From positions 1-64,000 of the forward strand of contig CAXIUK010000026.1 in NCBI GenBank assembly GCA_964034945.1: a stretch of DNA of 64,000 bases. Direction: 5' to 3'. The notes beneath the pieces are model-generated. The model was not told the origin of the DNA. It did no database searches and saw nothing but the letters and a program-made list of their open reading frames with translations. Both the position numbers and the translations under genes were made by a program. Every line of letters begins with the position of its first letter. Positions within the stretch are counted from its first letter, which is position 1. Origin of the DNA: Chrysopilus asiliformis. Lineage: Eukaryota > Arthropoda > Insecta > Diptera > Rhagionidae. Positions 26,210-37,230 of the stretch are shown piece after piece.

Positions 26210-27021
26210 TTTTTATCGTACCATACACAGAAATTATGCAGGTCAATCATTAAAAGACTATGGTCATGCGTACTACACACAGTTCTATAAAATTTCATAT
26301 CGTCAGCATAAATTAAAATTCTAAAAATTCTAACTAAGTAGATGTCGTTTATGAATAAAACAAATAGTAGAGGACCAAGATGGCTTCCTTGTGGTACTCC
26401 CGATCGGTACAAAATTGGCTTAGAAAGAGAATTACGAAATAACACATTTTGTACCCGACCATTGAGATATGATTTAATCCACTTAATAATTTATTAAGTA
26501 TTTAGTGCCGGGAAACCAAGAACAGAGAGTTTGAATAACAAAACATCAGGTCTCAGCGAAGCTTTTTATACCCGTATGGTGAAACCAAAGGGTATATTAA
26601 CCAGTGTTGGGCAAAATTCAATCTGATTAATGATTGAAAACTAATGATTGAAAAAATCAATCATATCTTTTTATACCCGTATGGTGAAACCAAAGGGTAT
26701 ATTAGATTTGCCTTACCGTTTGTAACGCCAAGATCCCGTCATCACACAAAAAAATGAATTACGAACGAAACCCCCCATACGAACGAAAACATGTGATAAT
26801 CTGTCGAAGACTTTTGTGAAGTCAGTGTAAACACAGTCCACTTTTAGCCCATCTTCAATGTTAGTTTGACAGAAAGTGGTAAATTTAATGAAATTGGTTT
26901 CGGTACATCTTTTTTTGACAAAACCATGTTGAAAAGGATTAAAGATCGATTTTGCATGGAAGTTTAAACGCGAACAAATCATAGCCTCAAAGAGTTTCGG
27001 AATACAGGACAGCGGACTCAT
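26210..27021 (-). pseudogene. Non-LTR retrotransposon reverse transcriptase, broken
   Basis: Minus-strand segments read in RT order: SPLSCIPKLFEAMI (RT start), QHGFVKKRCTET, VDCVYTDFTKVFDRLSH (motif A, D of YTDF), then after the family A insertion LLFKLSVLGFP, then SGVPQGSHLGPLLFVLFIN (motif B) and LIYADDMKFYR (motif C, YADD). Stops near 26490 break the frame. It is related to the LINE at 37231-38447, which shares SGVPQGSHLGP and ADDMK. The palm sequence ends at CVWYDKN, where array 1 begins; the thumb and 3' end are missing. Interrupted by a family A fragment at 26548-26790. The clade is Jockey/CR1-like by motif; which one is not certain. Confidence 0.85.
26548..26790 (+). mobile_element. 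Family A (INE-1/mini-me-like) fragment A1, chimeric
   Basis: This copy is identical by eye over 243 bp to 27764-28006. It starts AGGTCTCAGCGAAGC, followed by the hairpin head ATACCC...GGGTAT. Next comes a 65-bp piece (26602-26666) matching the left end of the hAT MITE at 52032, then a second head copy. It ends at CCATACGAACGAAAAC. It interrupts the RT pseudogene with no obvious target duplication, as expected for Helitron-like insertion. Confidence 0.75.
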
Positions 27022-27763
27022 TGAACTGAGTCGATGGGTATATGTACTGGATGCGTTCGGGGCTCCGTTATGATTTTGGTTTTTGGAGCGATTTTAATAG
27101 TATTGTTGTGTGTAAGAAGAGTAAAAAGCAAAACGTATTCTTTCGTTGATATCAGACCACATAGTGAAGTTGGACAAAAAACTACAAATTCAATAGAAAT
27201 ATTGTGTTTTTAATGCATATGATTTCTATTTCATCCTGGGGAGTCAATTCGCGTTCCATGAAAAATGAAAATAAAATAATGTTTTAATTTCATTTTCATT
27301 AATAATATCTCATTTTTACTTTGCAATACGAAATACGGAGTACGTAATACAGTAGGGTGCAGTGCCAAAACCCATGTGGTGCACAGAATTGTCTGAAGAT
27401 ACATGAAATTAGTTTTTATACCCATTCTATAAATGTACACTGATCGAAAAAAGTGCACAATCATTATGAATTTGTTAAAGTTTTGAACCAGTGACTTTAT
27501 TTATAGTGGTCACGGGCCTAGTTTTAACAACGATGGGGTAAGTATTAACAAAGGTTTTAACATGGAAATAATTAACAGAAAAGAATTTTTTTTCACAAAA
27601 ATTATAAAATAAATAAAATATATTTATATAAATTCAAATACGTATATTAATTATCACAAAAACTAATAAAATGAACCAAATAAATATCCTTTTCAAGGAA
27701 CATAAATTGACAAAAAAATTAAGTCGTTTTAAAAAACAAAAACAATTATTATTATCTAACAAA
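27022..27763. other. Unassigned stretch
   Basis: The first few dozen bases may continue the degenerate upstream part of the RT pseudogene. The rest is AT-rich with a small inverted repeat near 27255-27300. The short open frame at 27671-27853 runs into the A2 element and is not convincing. Confidence 0.4.
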
Positions 27764-28251
27764 AGGTCTCAGCGAAGCTTTTTATACCCGTATGGTGAAA
27801 CCAAAGGGTATATTAACCAGTGTTGGGCAAAATTCAATCTGATTAATGATTGAAAACTAATGATTGAAAAAATCAATCATATCTTTTTATACCCGTATGG
27901 TGAAACCAAAGGGTATATTAGATTTGCCTTACCGTTTGTAACGCCAAGATCCCGTCATCACACAAAAAAATGAATTACGAACGAAACCCCCCATACGAAC
28001 GAAAACGTTTTTTGCGAATATCTCAAAAACGATGCATCTTATCAAAAAAGTCCAAGAACAAAAGTTATTTAGGATATGATTCTACATACAACTCCCATAC
28101 ATCAAAATCCGATTGGAATAAATTTAAAAAAATCTTATTGGAAAGTTTGACTTCAAAGTGGATTTTTTATACAACTGTTCGCCGTTCACTTAAATCACCA
28201 TACGGGTTTTCAATAATTGCCAGATTGGCAATTATAGCTTTTGTTATGTTT
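27764..28251 (+). mobile_element. Family A element A2, internally deleted
   Basis: It begins as the same chimeric head as A1 and then continues with the family A body (CATCTTATCAAAAAAGTCC, CATACATCAAAATCCGATTG) to the tail hairpin ATTGCC AGATT GGCAAT and TATAGCTTTTGTTATG. The GTCY tract and about 240 bp around it are deleted between AATGAATTACG and CCCCCCATACG. Confidence 0.8.
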
Positions 28252-28375
28252 TGTACATAATTTGTATCTATAAAAACATGGTATGAGAATTCTTACTCTA
28301 TGTTGTCATCGTCAGTATGTATTAACATGTGTTAATTCTTGCCCCATGGGTTTGTTTATTTTAGCCCCGACACTA

Positions 28376-28995
28376 CTTTTTTATACTCGTATGGTGAAAC
28401 CAAAGGGTATACTAACTTTGCCTTACCGTTTGTAACGCCAAGATCCCGTCATCACACACAAAAATGAATTACACCAGTGTGTTTAGAATGATAAAAAAAA
28501 ATGAATTTAGCATGTCCGTCCGTCTGTCTGTCTGTCCGTCTGTCTGTCTGTCCGTCTGTCCGTCTGTCCGTCTGTCCGTCTGTCCGTTTGTCCGTCTGTC
28601 CGTCCGTCGATCTGTGGCGCGGATTGCGGGCGCACGGATTGAGCTAGATTCTTGAAATTTTGCGTGGATCCGATTTTCGTAAAATGCGAGGCTAAGTTCG
28701 TTAATGGGCAAAAATAGACCATTAGGGGGGTACCCCCCATACGAACGAAAACGTTTTTTGCGAATACCTCAAAAACGGTGCATCTTATCAAAAAAGTGCG
28801 AGAACAAAATTTATTTAGGACATGATTCTACATAAAACTCCCATACATCAAAATCCGATTGGAAATTTTTTTTTAAAATCTTATTGAAAAGTTTGACTTC
28901 AAAGTGGAAAGTGGAATTTTGGTACAACTGCTCGAATTATGATACGAAAATCACCATACGGGTCTCCAATGATTATAGCTTTTGTTATGTTTTGA
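28376..28995 (+). mobile_element. Family A element A3, near full length
   Basis: Layout: head hairpin (TATACTC...GGGTATA), GCCTTACCGTTTGTAACG, GTCY tract (28512-28613), GCGGATTGCGGGCGCACGG, GGGGGGTACCCCCC, CATACATCAAAATCCGATTG, tail ATTATAGCTTTTGTTATG. The head-plus-GTCY-tract design is that of the INE-1 and mini-me elements of flies. No coding capacity; antisense open frames rich in TDGQ/RRTD are translations of the tract. Confidence 0.85.
28512..28613. repeat. (GTCY)n proto-microsatellite in A3
   Basis: Mixed GTCC and GTCT tetramers. Equivalent shorter tracts are in A4 (41950-42016) and A5 (48812-48876). It is the counterpart of the tract that became the satellite in family C. Confidence 0.9.
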
Positions 28996-29978
28996 ATTAT
29001 TAACCACACCCAAAAATATAGTTAAGGATTGTAATAAAACCAAAGGATATTATTAATTATAGCTTCATTAACTTACATTATCGGCAAAGTTATATTCAAT
29101 AATATAAAAAACTAAGACAGAAATCAAAATATTCCAAACCATAAAAAGTTCGTTTACCAGCTAAATTTCGGTCTTTGTGCTAAACATTCACTGGCAATTA
29201 ACTGTTTATGACTGATGAGTCACGATATGATTGACCTTATCGAATGATGGACAAAAACCAAATTTCGAGATTCTGGCTCGTATATTTCGGCGGGAATAGG
29301 CTTGTTAATACCAGAGAAAAAAGAATCTAGAGAATAAACTCTTAGAACAAATTTTTAGAGAAAATTTTTCCACCGTGAGAGGAAGCAAGAGGATCCGATG
29401 TAACACGCAAAAAAATTATCCATTCGATTCCTCCATCTCATTGAATAGATACGACGAAAATGATTCTCTCTGCTTCGTGCTCCCTAGTCTAAAAGTATTT
29501 AACTTTTAGGCCGGAGCTAGTAAATGATAGGGACCTTTTCCCCCCCCCTTCGACGGGGAAATTTGTCGAAAATTTGTTCGGCAGAGTTTTTTCTATGCTT
29601 CCTTATTCTATGTTAATACTTACCCCTGTTAATTCTAGCCCCGGGTTCCCCTATTTATGGTTCATAGAAAATCAATGTCATCATCGACACATTTCTGTCT
29701 CTGTTTTTCTAAGTCTGTTTCTCTGTTTATCATCATTGACAAACTGTCTCTGTTTATTTTTGTCTCTAAAAATATGACGTTCCATTTCATTTCTCTTCCA
29801 CATCTAATTTCACAAGGCTGAGGAGCAACGAAAGAAATGATTTTCAATGATATTTTAGACCAAAAACTCAAAATGAATGAAATCGCTCAGTAGAAGCGTC
29901 TGTGTTGCACCGAAAAAATAGTTCTCCTCATCTATATTTTGCAAAAAAAAAAAATTAAAATTTTATTTATTAATACAT
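28996..29978. other. Unassigned AT-rich stretch
   Basis: Only low-complexity features are visible: a C9 run near 29540 and CTGTCTCTGTTT-type repeats at 29690-29770. The phrase GTTAATTCTAGCCCCG near 29629 resembles one near 28331-28370. The overlapping short frames here are not convincing. Confidence 0.4.
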
Positions 29979-30355
29979 CGCTACTTTGGAGGAAGACTGT
30001 CACAACTCAAAAATTGTAAATTTTGGGAAATGACGTTTTAAAGTTATTCTGATATTTTGTATTAGTATTTTTGATATTTAGAAAATATCTACAGTAACAA
30101 GCTTTTGCTTTTGCAGACTGACAGAATTTTAAATGGGACAGTTTTACCAAAAAAGCAGCATGCTTTCACCTCAAATAACGATTCACAACTAAACATGTGA
30201 CACCGACACATCACATCTGCTCTCTGGTGGCCAGCATTATAAGTTACAATTGTGACACTCTTCTACAACAAAGTATACCATAATTACCACTCTTCCGCAC
30301 CTTTAGTACAAATTCGACATTTTTTGAGTTGTGACAGTCTTCCTCCGAAGTAGCG
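29979..30355. mobile_element. MITE of 377 bp with about 36-bp terminal inverted repeats
   Basis: The left end CGCTACTTTGGAGGAAGACT and the inverse of the right end CGCTACTTCGGAGGAAGACT continue matching through GTCACAACTCAAAAA. ACAT flanks both ends (29975-29978 and 30356-30359), suggesting a 4-bp target duplication. No coding capacity. Superfamily not assigned. Confidence 0.75.
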
Positions 30356-32019
30356 ACATGTTTACAGTATTTATGAACAGTTTCATAGAATACCGAATCG
30401 GTTTATGAAACCGGTCACGGTATTAATGAAATTATTCATAAATACTATGAATTCATTTCTATGAACGCCGTTGTTGATTTTTATGAGCAAAATTTCGTTC
30501 AGTGTACATTTTCAAAGTTTAATAACCAGTATTTTCGATTCTCTTAAATGAAAAGAAAACACAATTTATCAATAACTTAACCAAATAAAATTGCCGGATT
30601 TCCCGGATTTCCTGGATTTTATGTTATCATGGGGAACCACAATTTTTTTTTTGATTTCTCAAAAAAACTTCTTGCATTTCAAACTAAAAGTAAAATTTAC
30701 GATAAGCCCTTCTGTGCTACAAATTTTTCAAAGAAATTGGCTTTAAGCAATTAAAAATATTTTTGCAATTTTCTCAGGAAAATCTCGAACTAGATTTTTT
30801 TTGTGCCGGGATAATTACAAACTCTATTTGTATTAATTCCATGCATTCCCTAAACCTGCATATTTTACTGGGGAAAAATTTGTTTGAGGCAAGACTTATA
30901 GAATACCGAAACCCCGGTGAAGATCCCCTTAGTAGTAGTTCCGGAAATGACAAGAGAGCGGGTAATAGGGGAGCAGATGTTTTAACATATATAGATAGTT
31001 TTTATTATAGTTAACGCTAACAAGTGTTATGGAAACGTGGACGATATAAAAGTACATAAACAAGTATCGACTAAAAAATGGCAAAATTGAAAATAATAAA
31101 GTTTACTAAATTTGGAAAAATCTACCTATCTCCCGAAATTGGACAGAATTGGATGAAACTTGTTGGCCTGTAATAGAGAAAGAGTTCGTGTATAATGTCT
31201 AACTCAGATTTTTTAAATACATTTATTATTTTTTGTAGCTCTACATTAATTTCCAATTTAGTCAAAAACTTGCTTCTTCCTAAAAGGTTTATTTCTCCAA
31301 AACTTGAATAGCTAAAATATTATATGGGGTGCAACTTTTAAAGCTTATGACCATATCTACAATATTGTATAATTATTGAAAGTGACTAGATTTTTATAGA
31401 AATTATATAAAACTTCTAAAAAAATCACAAAAATTTTTTTTTCTTTTGTAGAGAAAAATCTTTAACTTAACACCCTGTGGAACTCACAAAAAAATGATAA
31501 AAATAAAATTAAAGCAGTTTTAAACGGGGCAACTATTTCTTAATAAAATACAATTATTGAAATATTAAAATCCCACAGTTGATTTTTTGGCGAATGTCAC
31601 AAAATTTGTTCTACTCGAAACACTGGTTAAATAACTGTTTTCCATATTTCCATTGACTGAATAAGGATCGGGATTTCACATTTTTCATTGAAAAACTTTT
31701 TTTTGTCGGTTTTCATAGATCGCGAATCGACCTCCAGTTGACGAAAGAAATCGACCTCCAGCTGACGAATGAAAAAAAAATACAAAACAATAATGAAATA
31801 TATGAAAAAATACATCTGGTGCATATTATTGTAGGATAGATAAGGAACTTGTAAATATTCCTAATTGCTAACTAATGCATTTCGTGACTCAAAAGGATAT
31901 TATAACAAAATAACAAAACCCCCTTCAATATATTTTTGTTTAATCTTTTAATGGATTGTAATAGATACAGAAAAATCTAAATTGAGTTTCGACATTGAGT
32001 TGACCTTTTGTGTCAAGGC
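30356..32019. other. Upstream region of the channel gene, no gene recognised
   Basis: AT-rich. 30365-30500 is rich in TTTATGAA-type words. Short open frames at 30763-31014 and 31627-31824 show no recognisable domain. Confidence 0.4.
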
Positions 32020-32060
32020 TATAAAAATGCACACGCACGATTTTATCCTGTAGTGTGTCA
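32020..32060 (+). promoter_or_regulatory. Candidate TATA promoter of the pickpocket-like gene
   Basis: TATAAAAA at 32020-32027 is followed 30-40 bases later by an initiator-like GTGTGTCAATCG (around 32053-32064). The first ATG of the gene is at 32095. Spacing fits a Pol II core promoter; transcription start is inferred only. Confidence 0.45.
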
Positions 32061-32094
32061 ATCGTTGTTGACAAATTTACATATATTAACCAAA

Positions 32095-32976
32095 ATGAAA
32101 GTCAAATGTGTAACATTTTGGAAACGCATTTTTATACAAATCGGAAAATTTTTAAAGGATTTAATGGATGACAGTCCCATTCATGGATTAAGACACGTTT
32201 CAAACTCGGAAATCCACGCTATTGAACGGTACCTGAATATATCTACAAAAATGTTTAAAGATATATGGCAATTTTTTTTATAGCTTAGCGTGGTTTGTTG
32301 CAATCATTTTTGCTATTGGAGGGACAATATACACAAGCTTAATTCAGTATAGAAGATACCAGGCTAGCCCAACTGTTGTGTCCTTGGAAAGAGACTACCG
32401 GGCTTGGAATGGTACTTTGCCAGCAGCAACGCTTTGTTATCATGACCATATGGATTCATATAAAGCTGACCAATATATACAAGAGTATTTTAAATTAATT
32501 TCTTAACAAATTTTTGTTAAATAATTAATATTTTGATTTAGAAAATGGAATATAGGCATAATCGATGATGAGTATTTTTACTTCTTAGAATTTCTTTATT
32601 CGGTAATAAATTCAACTGCCAATAACTATGCAGATTTGGTTCGATTTGCACAAGATGATCGTTTCGCCGACATCGATTTATTTGAGGTGGCAAAAAGCAT
32701 CGATAGATCTTTCGAGCAAACCATTGCTTCTTTCAATCCAAATGTTCATGTTGATGTCCAATCCGTCATGACAGAAAGAGGAATGTGTTATGCTTTCAAC
32801 TCTCCAATGTCCGAAATTCTAAAAGACAGGTCTATAAAATTTTCCAAGTTTTTGCTTTACTAACAATGTTATTTGATAGGAAAGTCAAGGTCAATCATTT
32901 TAAACGACCTTTGTCTTGTCAATATGAAAAGCAACAGTGTTTTTTGAAATTAGACATATATGAAAGCACGGGTACG
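32095..32976 (+). CDS. Pickpocket-type DEG/ENaC sodium channel, exons 1-4
   Basis: Exons join cleanly: 32095-32228, 32284-32484, 32542-32829 and 32880-32976, giving 240 codons, with GT/AG introns of 55, 57 and 50 bp; a CTAAC branch site lies in the third. Channels of this family are trimeric amiloride-sensitive cation channels in the plasma membrane, used in insects for mechano-, chemo- and osmosensation. Visible landmarks: the cytoplasmic HG gating motif (IHGLRHV, residues 30-31), TM1 at about residues 46-68 (LAWFVAIIFAIGGT), and the post-TM1 signature ERDYRAWNGTLPAATLC. Then comes an extracellular segment with RGMCYAFNSP and FKRPLSCQYEKQQC, whose cysteines are typical. The start is the first ATG after the TATA box. 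Exon 4 ends in phase 0 and joins exon 5 at 43942. The second half with TM2 is not in the window, so the gene is partial here. Specific paralogue not assigned. Confidence 0.85.
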
Positions 32977-33416
32977 GTATGTATAAATAAAATATAAATC
33001 AATATTTAATATGTTGAAGAAAAAAATTACATTGTGCGACAAATTTATATTTTTTAAGAGTGGATATTTTTATTTTTTAATATTTATATTTTTTAAGAGT
33101 GGCGACAAATTTATATTTTTAAGAGTGGTTTGATGCTTTCTCCCTGACCCCAATCAAAAAACCTCATCTTCAAACTAGGATCAAAATTTTCATCGCTGCT
33201 GCACAAAGAACGATGATTAGGTGGTGACAAAAATTATGCGTCCCACAAATTAGCGGTGCACAAATTTTTTTTTTTGGTAAACTAAGAAATATGATGCCCG
33301 TAGATTTGTTTCCTTGGATGCAGATTAATAGATTTCTCTTTTCTAAGGCAACGATCATCATGCAGGAGGGAGTGGTTTAAGTTGGCGAAAGTTTTTCTTA
33401 ACAGTCTACCTGTCCA
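32977..33416 (+). other. Start of the 11 kb intron 4
   Basis: Begins with donor GTATGT. Three copies of TTTTTAAGAGTGG within ATATTTATA context lie between about 33050 and 33130 (local tandem repeat). Nothing else recognised before the TIR element at 33418. Confidence 0.6.
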
Positions 33417-33417
33417 A

Positions 33418-35431
33418 GGGTACGTCAATAGTGGTCATAAAACCAGCTTCTCGCTTTCCAGCCGCCCCGGTTTATGCTGGATAAAAATTAACCCGAGTAC
33501 GAATTGCCGCGCCCATAGTGAACCGGCTTGTTGACGTGAAAGTGTCATCGTATCTGTAGTACAGGCGCGAGATTCACTATGACCATCACTTGCTAGAATC
33601 ACGCTGGTTCTAAGTACCGGCGCACTATGGGGTCAAAGTGCCTTTCGGCGGCCAAAAATCCATAACTTTTGAACGGATCAATATTTTTGAATGGGGTTTT
33701 TTTTGTTGGCTAGATAAAGATCCAAGCTTTATTTCCTCACAATTTGATCACCCCCACCTCTCCCCCTCCCCACCCCTCTGCATTTTAAATCAAAAATTAC
33801 CAAAATCTCGAGAACGGTTGGTCGTACAGAAAAAATCATTAATGCCGAAAATATTTAGAATGCCGTTTTACATATATCGTCAGTACATGAAAATCGAATA
33901 GGAGTAACTTTAATACCCTATATGATGAAACCAAAACTGTAATATTTGTTGTTGTAATATTTTTTTGGTTTTGTTTTAAAGTTGTTTTTTAAATGTTATA
34001 AAAAAATATGGCATTTTTAAAGACAACTTTGTTTTAATACAATTCTTTTAATACAATTTGATACAAATATACATGGCTGAAATTACATTAAGTTGAGGAA
34101 AAATTACATTCTAATAATGTCTTCATCTACGTCGAATTTTAACAGTTGTAGGATTTCTTAATCTTCCTCGTCATCCAATTCATCTTTTGCATTTGTCCAT
34201 TTACAACGCAGAGAAGCCAAAAATGGATCTGATTATAGAAGTAATATATTCATCAAATCTTCATTTTGGTTGATTCTATCGTTTTTTCTAGTGTTGGTTA
34301 GTCTAAAATGTCTGTAGTCTTTATTTTTCGATTCCTGAGCTTCTTCTGAAAGCTCCCCAAGTGGTAAAATGGTTTTTTCAATTATCAGCTTGCCATGGAA
34401 AAGCACTTTATGCATTGTTGCAGGCATATTTCTCCAATTGTAATGTCTATTATACAAATCAGCTGCGGACTTGGCATATGATTCGAATTTATCTGGATTT
34501 ATTGCCTGCTTGCTTGAAAGCACCGATAATATAACTTTCAATCGTCGAATTAATGTGAATTTCTTAATATTCTGTTGTAACATATATACATATGTATATC
34601 TAAGAAATTGATTTTTACTGCCCTAATTGTTCATATAAGATTATCAGTTTTAAACGGTTTTACTGTCAAGAAGGGTGACATTTAATGGTTTCACTGTATG
34701 CTGGTATGGAAAATACCCCGCTTTTATGTATACTAAAAGTAATTAAAACAATTTCCTAGCGTATTAGACGAAATATCTTTGTCCATGGTTGTGACGAAGT
34801 AAGACATTTTTTAAAAAATAATATGTAAAAAATCAGACTTTTGTTTACGGTGACCAGAGTTGCAGGTAGTAACAGATGAAATATGAATATTTTGAAAGGT
34901 ATTGACCTTGGCTATCATTTCCAACTTACACCTGACCGGATCAAGCCGGATCAGATTTTGTAGAGCCATATATATACAAAATTTCGCGAAAAAATAGTAT
35001 TTTTAGAATGCCCAGAATTCCGGGATAACAATTTTAAGAAAAAAAATGTAGTACTACAAATTTTTAATTTTTATTATAATTGGCTAAATATGTCCTCAGG
35101 TTGATGATAAAATCGATTTTTCTGTACTAAGTGACTTAATAAAGTTCAAAAAATTTGTTGAAAATTCGAAAATTGAAAAACCCAGAAATTTTACCAACTT
35201 TGACCCCATGGCGTTCGGAAATTACTTGTGCCAGGAGAGTGTCCTTTTGGATTTCTAGGTTCCTAAGAATTCTCAACGCAATGACATAACCGAAATCCTT
35301 CAAAGGCAGAACTCAAAATTTGTATTTTTGCCGCCAAATGGCACTTTGACCCCACAGGGCGGCGCGGCGTAAAACTCGCCGGAAAGCTGGTGCCCGACAA
35401 AGCGAGAAGCTGGTTCACTATGGACGTACCC
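33418..35431. mobile_element. 2.0 kb DNA element with imperfect terminal inverted repeats
   Basis: The left end GGGTACGTCAATAGTGG and the inverse of the right end GGGTACGTCCATAGTGA continue with ACCAGCTTCTCGCTTT in both. A second matching inner block (GGGGTCAAAGTGCC and GCGGC) lies at about 33629-33652 and 35330-35353. No perfect target duplication is visible (CAA versus TAA). It carries the minus-strand frame at 34233-34583. Superfamily not assigned. Confidence 0.6.
34233..34583 (-). CDS. Unrecognised protein fragment, probably transposon-derived
   Basis: A 116-codon frame with ordinary composition, including FESYAKSAADLYNRHYNW, ATMHKVLFHGKLI, ILPLGELSEEAQESKNKD and a C-terminal NEDLMNILLL. 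The segment LGELSEEAQE.KNKD.RHFR reminds me of proteins scattered in many copies in insect genomes, which suggests a mobile-element protein, but I cannot name the family. It lies in the middle of the 33418-35431 TIR element, which supports that reading. No catalytic motif is identifiable. The first codon may not be the true start and upstream sequence is missing; treat it as a degenerate remnant. Confidence 0.4.
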   Translation of the reverse strand: MLQQNIKKFTLIRRLKVILSVLSSKQAINPDKFESYAKSAADLYNRHYNWRNMPATMHKVLFHGKLIIEKTILPLGELSEEAQESKNKDYRHFRLTNTRKNDRINQNEDLMNILLL

Positions 35432-35672
35432 TAACACTGACAACCGTATTCAAATAGCTTCAGCGGTTCAGAAGGCAGCCGGCAAGGGGTAAGAGGGGAA
35501 CCGTATTTTTACATACAGATAGTTTATGTTATTTTTATGTAAATCGACCGTATTTTATGTATTTATGGTGTGTTCGACGGGCTAATCGGTCCAAATTTAG
35601 CTTTACAAGGTGTTAAATAAAAGCAATCAATTTTTTCCTTCTTTTGTTGTTTTAATTTCGACAATGCTCAAC

Positions 35673-35701
35673 GTTTCGGTCACGATGGTGACCATCTTCA
35701 G
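35673..35701 (-). ncRNA. Hammerhead-like core in the 3' terminal repeat
   Basis: On the minus strand: CTGAAGA, a 6-bp stem GGTCAC CATC GTGACC, then GAAAC. The canonical core is CTGATGA...GAAA; position U7 is A here. Hammerhead ribozymes are known in the terminal repeats of Penelope-like elements. Stem I is not evident, so activity is doubtful. Confidence 0.35.
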
Positions 35702-36637
35702 GAACCTTATATCTAAATACAATAAAAATCATCCAAAAGTGAAAAATATAATGTCTGCTGTTACTTTAAACTAATGGTACTTACAAATTATTTATTGGAA
35801 AAGTTGCATGTCGTGTTTATGCTATTGTCAGTGTAAAAAGATTTGAACGCTTATGTTCGTAGATCAGCAAAAATAAAAATAAAAACATTAAGCACGTTGT
35901 AAACTTAAAACAAAAATAAATCCAAGATAATGAAAATAAATAAACAATTATAATAAATTAAACACGACGTCACAATATGGCTAATTGAACTAGAAAATAT
36001 ATATATATATATATTAGATTGCCCACAAGATATATGAAATGTGTAAAGTTGTAATTTTTGTTGCTCCCCGTCCATTTTCGTGAAGTTTAGGTCAAAAAAA
36101 TAAGATTTAAAAAAAAAAGTAGGAACCTGTAGTGGAAAAAACCCAGTCGGTTTTTCATTGAAGTTTCAAAAATAGACTTTAAAATGGTGAATCGCTTTAA
36201 CTGTCCGTAACTCCTATAATATTTAATTTTTCGTTGATGGTCTAAAGACAACTTTTGTAGAGGATAACTAGACGAACATCTAATTCTCACGAAGTTTTGA
36301 CCTACGGTTGAAATTTAATGCTTTTTTGGTCCCAAAACAGCAATTTTTTAAGAACATTTTCATGAATTTTTTTCTTTAAATGTATTTTTTGCACTTTCTA
36401 AAGGGTGGAATATTTCTTCTGGTAAGCCTATGTTCTAGAGAATGAAATGTAGATTAATTTAAAAAAAAAATGAAGCCGATCTAAAGTTATACGACATAGA
36501 TACAGACCGACAAACAGACAGATTTATGGATATCCTAAATTTTTTGTCTGAAACGGATTTTGTACTGGTCAGATTTTTCAAAAGTAGAATTTTTTTTAAG
36601 TTTTTCCGATATTCTTATTTGTTATAAAACATTTTAA

Positions 36638-36856
36638 CCCTTAATTTATGAGGTGAAAATCATATGCGTAAATGATGAGGTGGTTTCCAATGGACTTGTT
36701 CTAATCACATACCAAATCCGTGCTTTTAACTCGGCACACAACACCATACTGTATGAAAATACTGAAGATTTCAGAGTCACTGTGCTGAAAACATGAGAAA
36801 TAGCAAAGAGAGAAAAGTCAATGTGGGTCCACTGGACCCACCTCATCAATTAAGGG
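36638..36856. mobile_element. piggyBac-like MITE (copy in left arm)
   Basis: 219 bp flanked by TTAA on both sides (36634-36637 and 36857-36860). Terminal repeats are CCCTTAATTTATGAGGTG and, inverted, CCCTTAATTGATGAGGTG. The internal GGGTCCACTGGACCC palindrome is a common subterminal feature of this superfamily. Confidence 0.75.
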
Positions 36857-37230
36857 TTAAAATACAAAATTTAATGGATTTTTTTTAATTTTTTTTTCTT
36901 GAAATTGTTCATAATTTTTTGTTAAATATTCAATGAATTTTGCTTTCGAATAGCTTTGCATTGATATTTGTTTATAATGCTGTTCCATCGCATGCAGGAT
37001 ATACTGTTTTTGTTGCTCCTGGTGCGTTAGAACAGTATTATATCGAGTCATCAGAATTGTGCGATTTTGTTAGTAATAACAATAACACATACTTTTTCTT
37101 TGATAAAATATTAAATCAAGAAATCACTGGTATAAGGAACAATTTTTTGACTGCCGATCCAGCAACATGGGAGGAAGACGAGAACTACATCGCTGCGAAG
37201 GCAATGATTAAAAATTTACTTGTGGTGTAT

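Noticed and set aside
8518..26445. Open frame of 5,975 codons on the minus strand, and a second of 5,906 codons
   Set aside because: They are translations of the AGACTGAC satellite, which has no stop in any minus frame. Only the first 80 or so residues (YADD etc.) of the longer one are protein-like, and they belong to the broken LINE.
28469..28791. Minus-strand frames rich in TDGQTDRRTD in family A elements (also 41906-42193 and 48749-49033)
   Set aside because: They are translations of the GTCY tract and flanks, present in each copy only because the tract lacks stops.
36646..36849. 67-codon frame, mirrored at 38658-38861
   Set aside because: It covers the piggyBac-like MITE from end to end and has no protein character.
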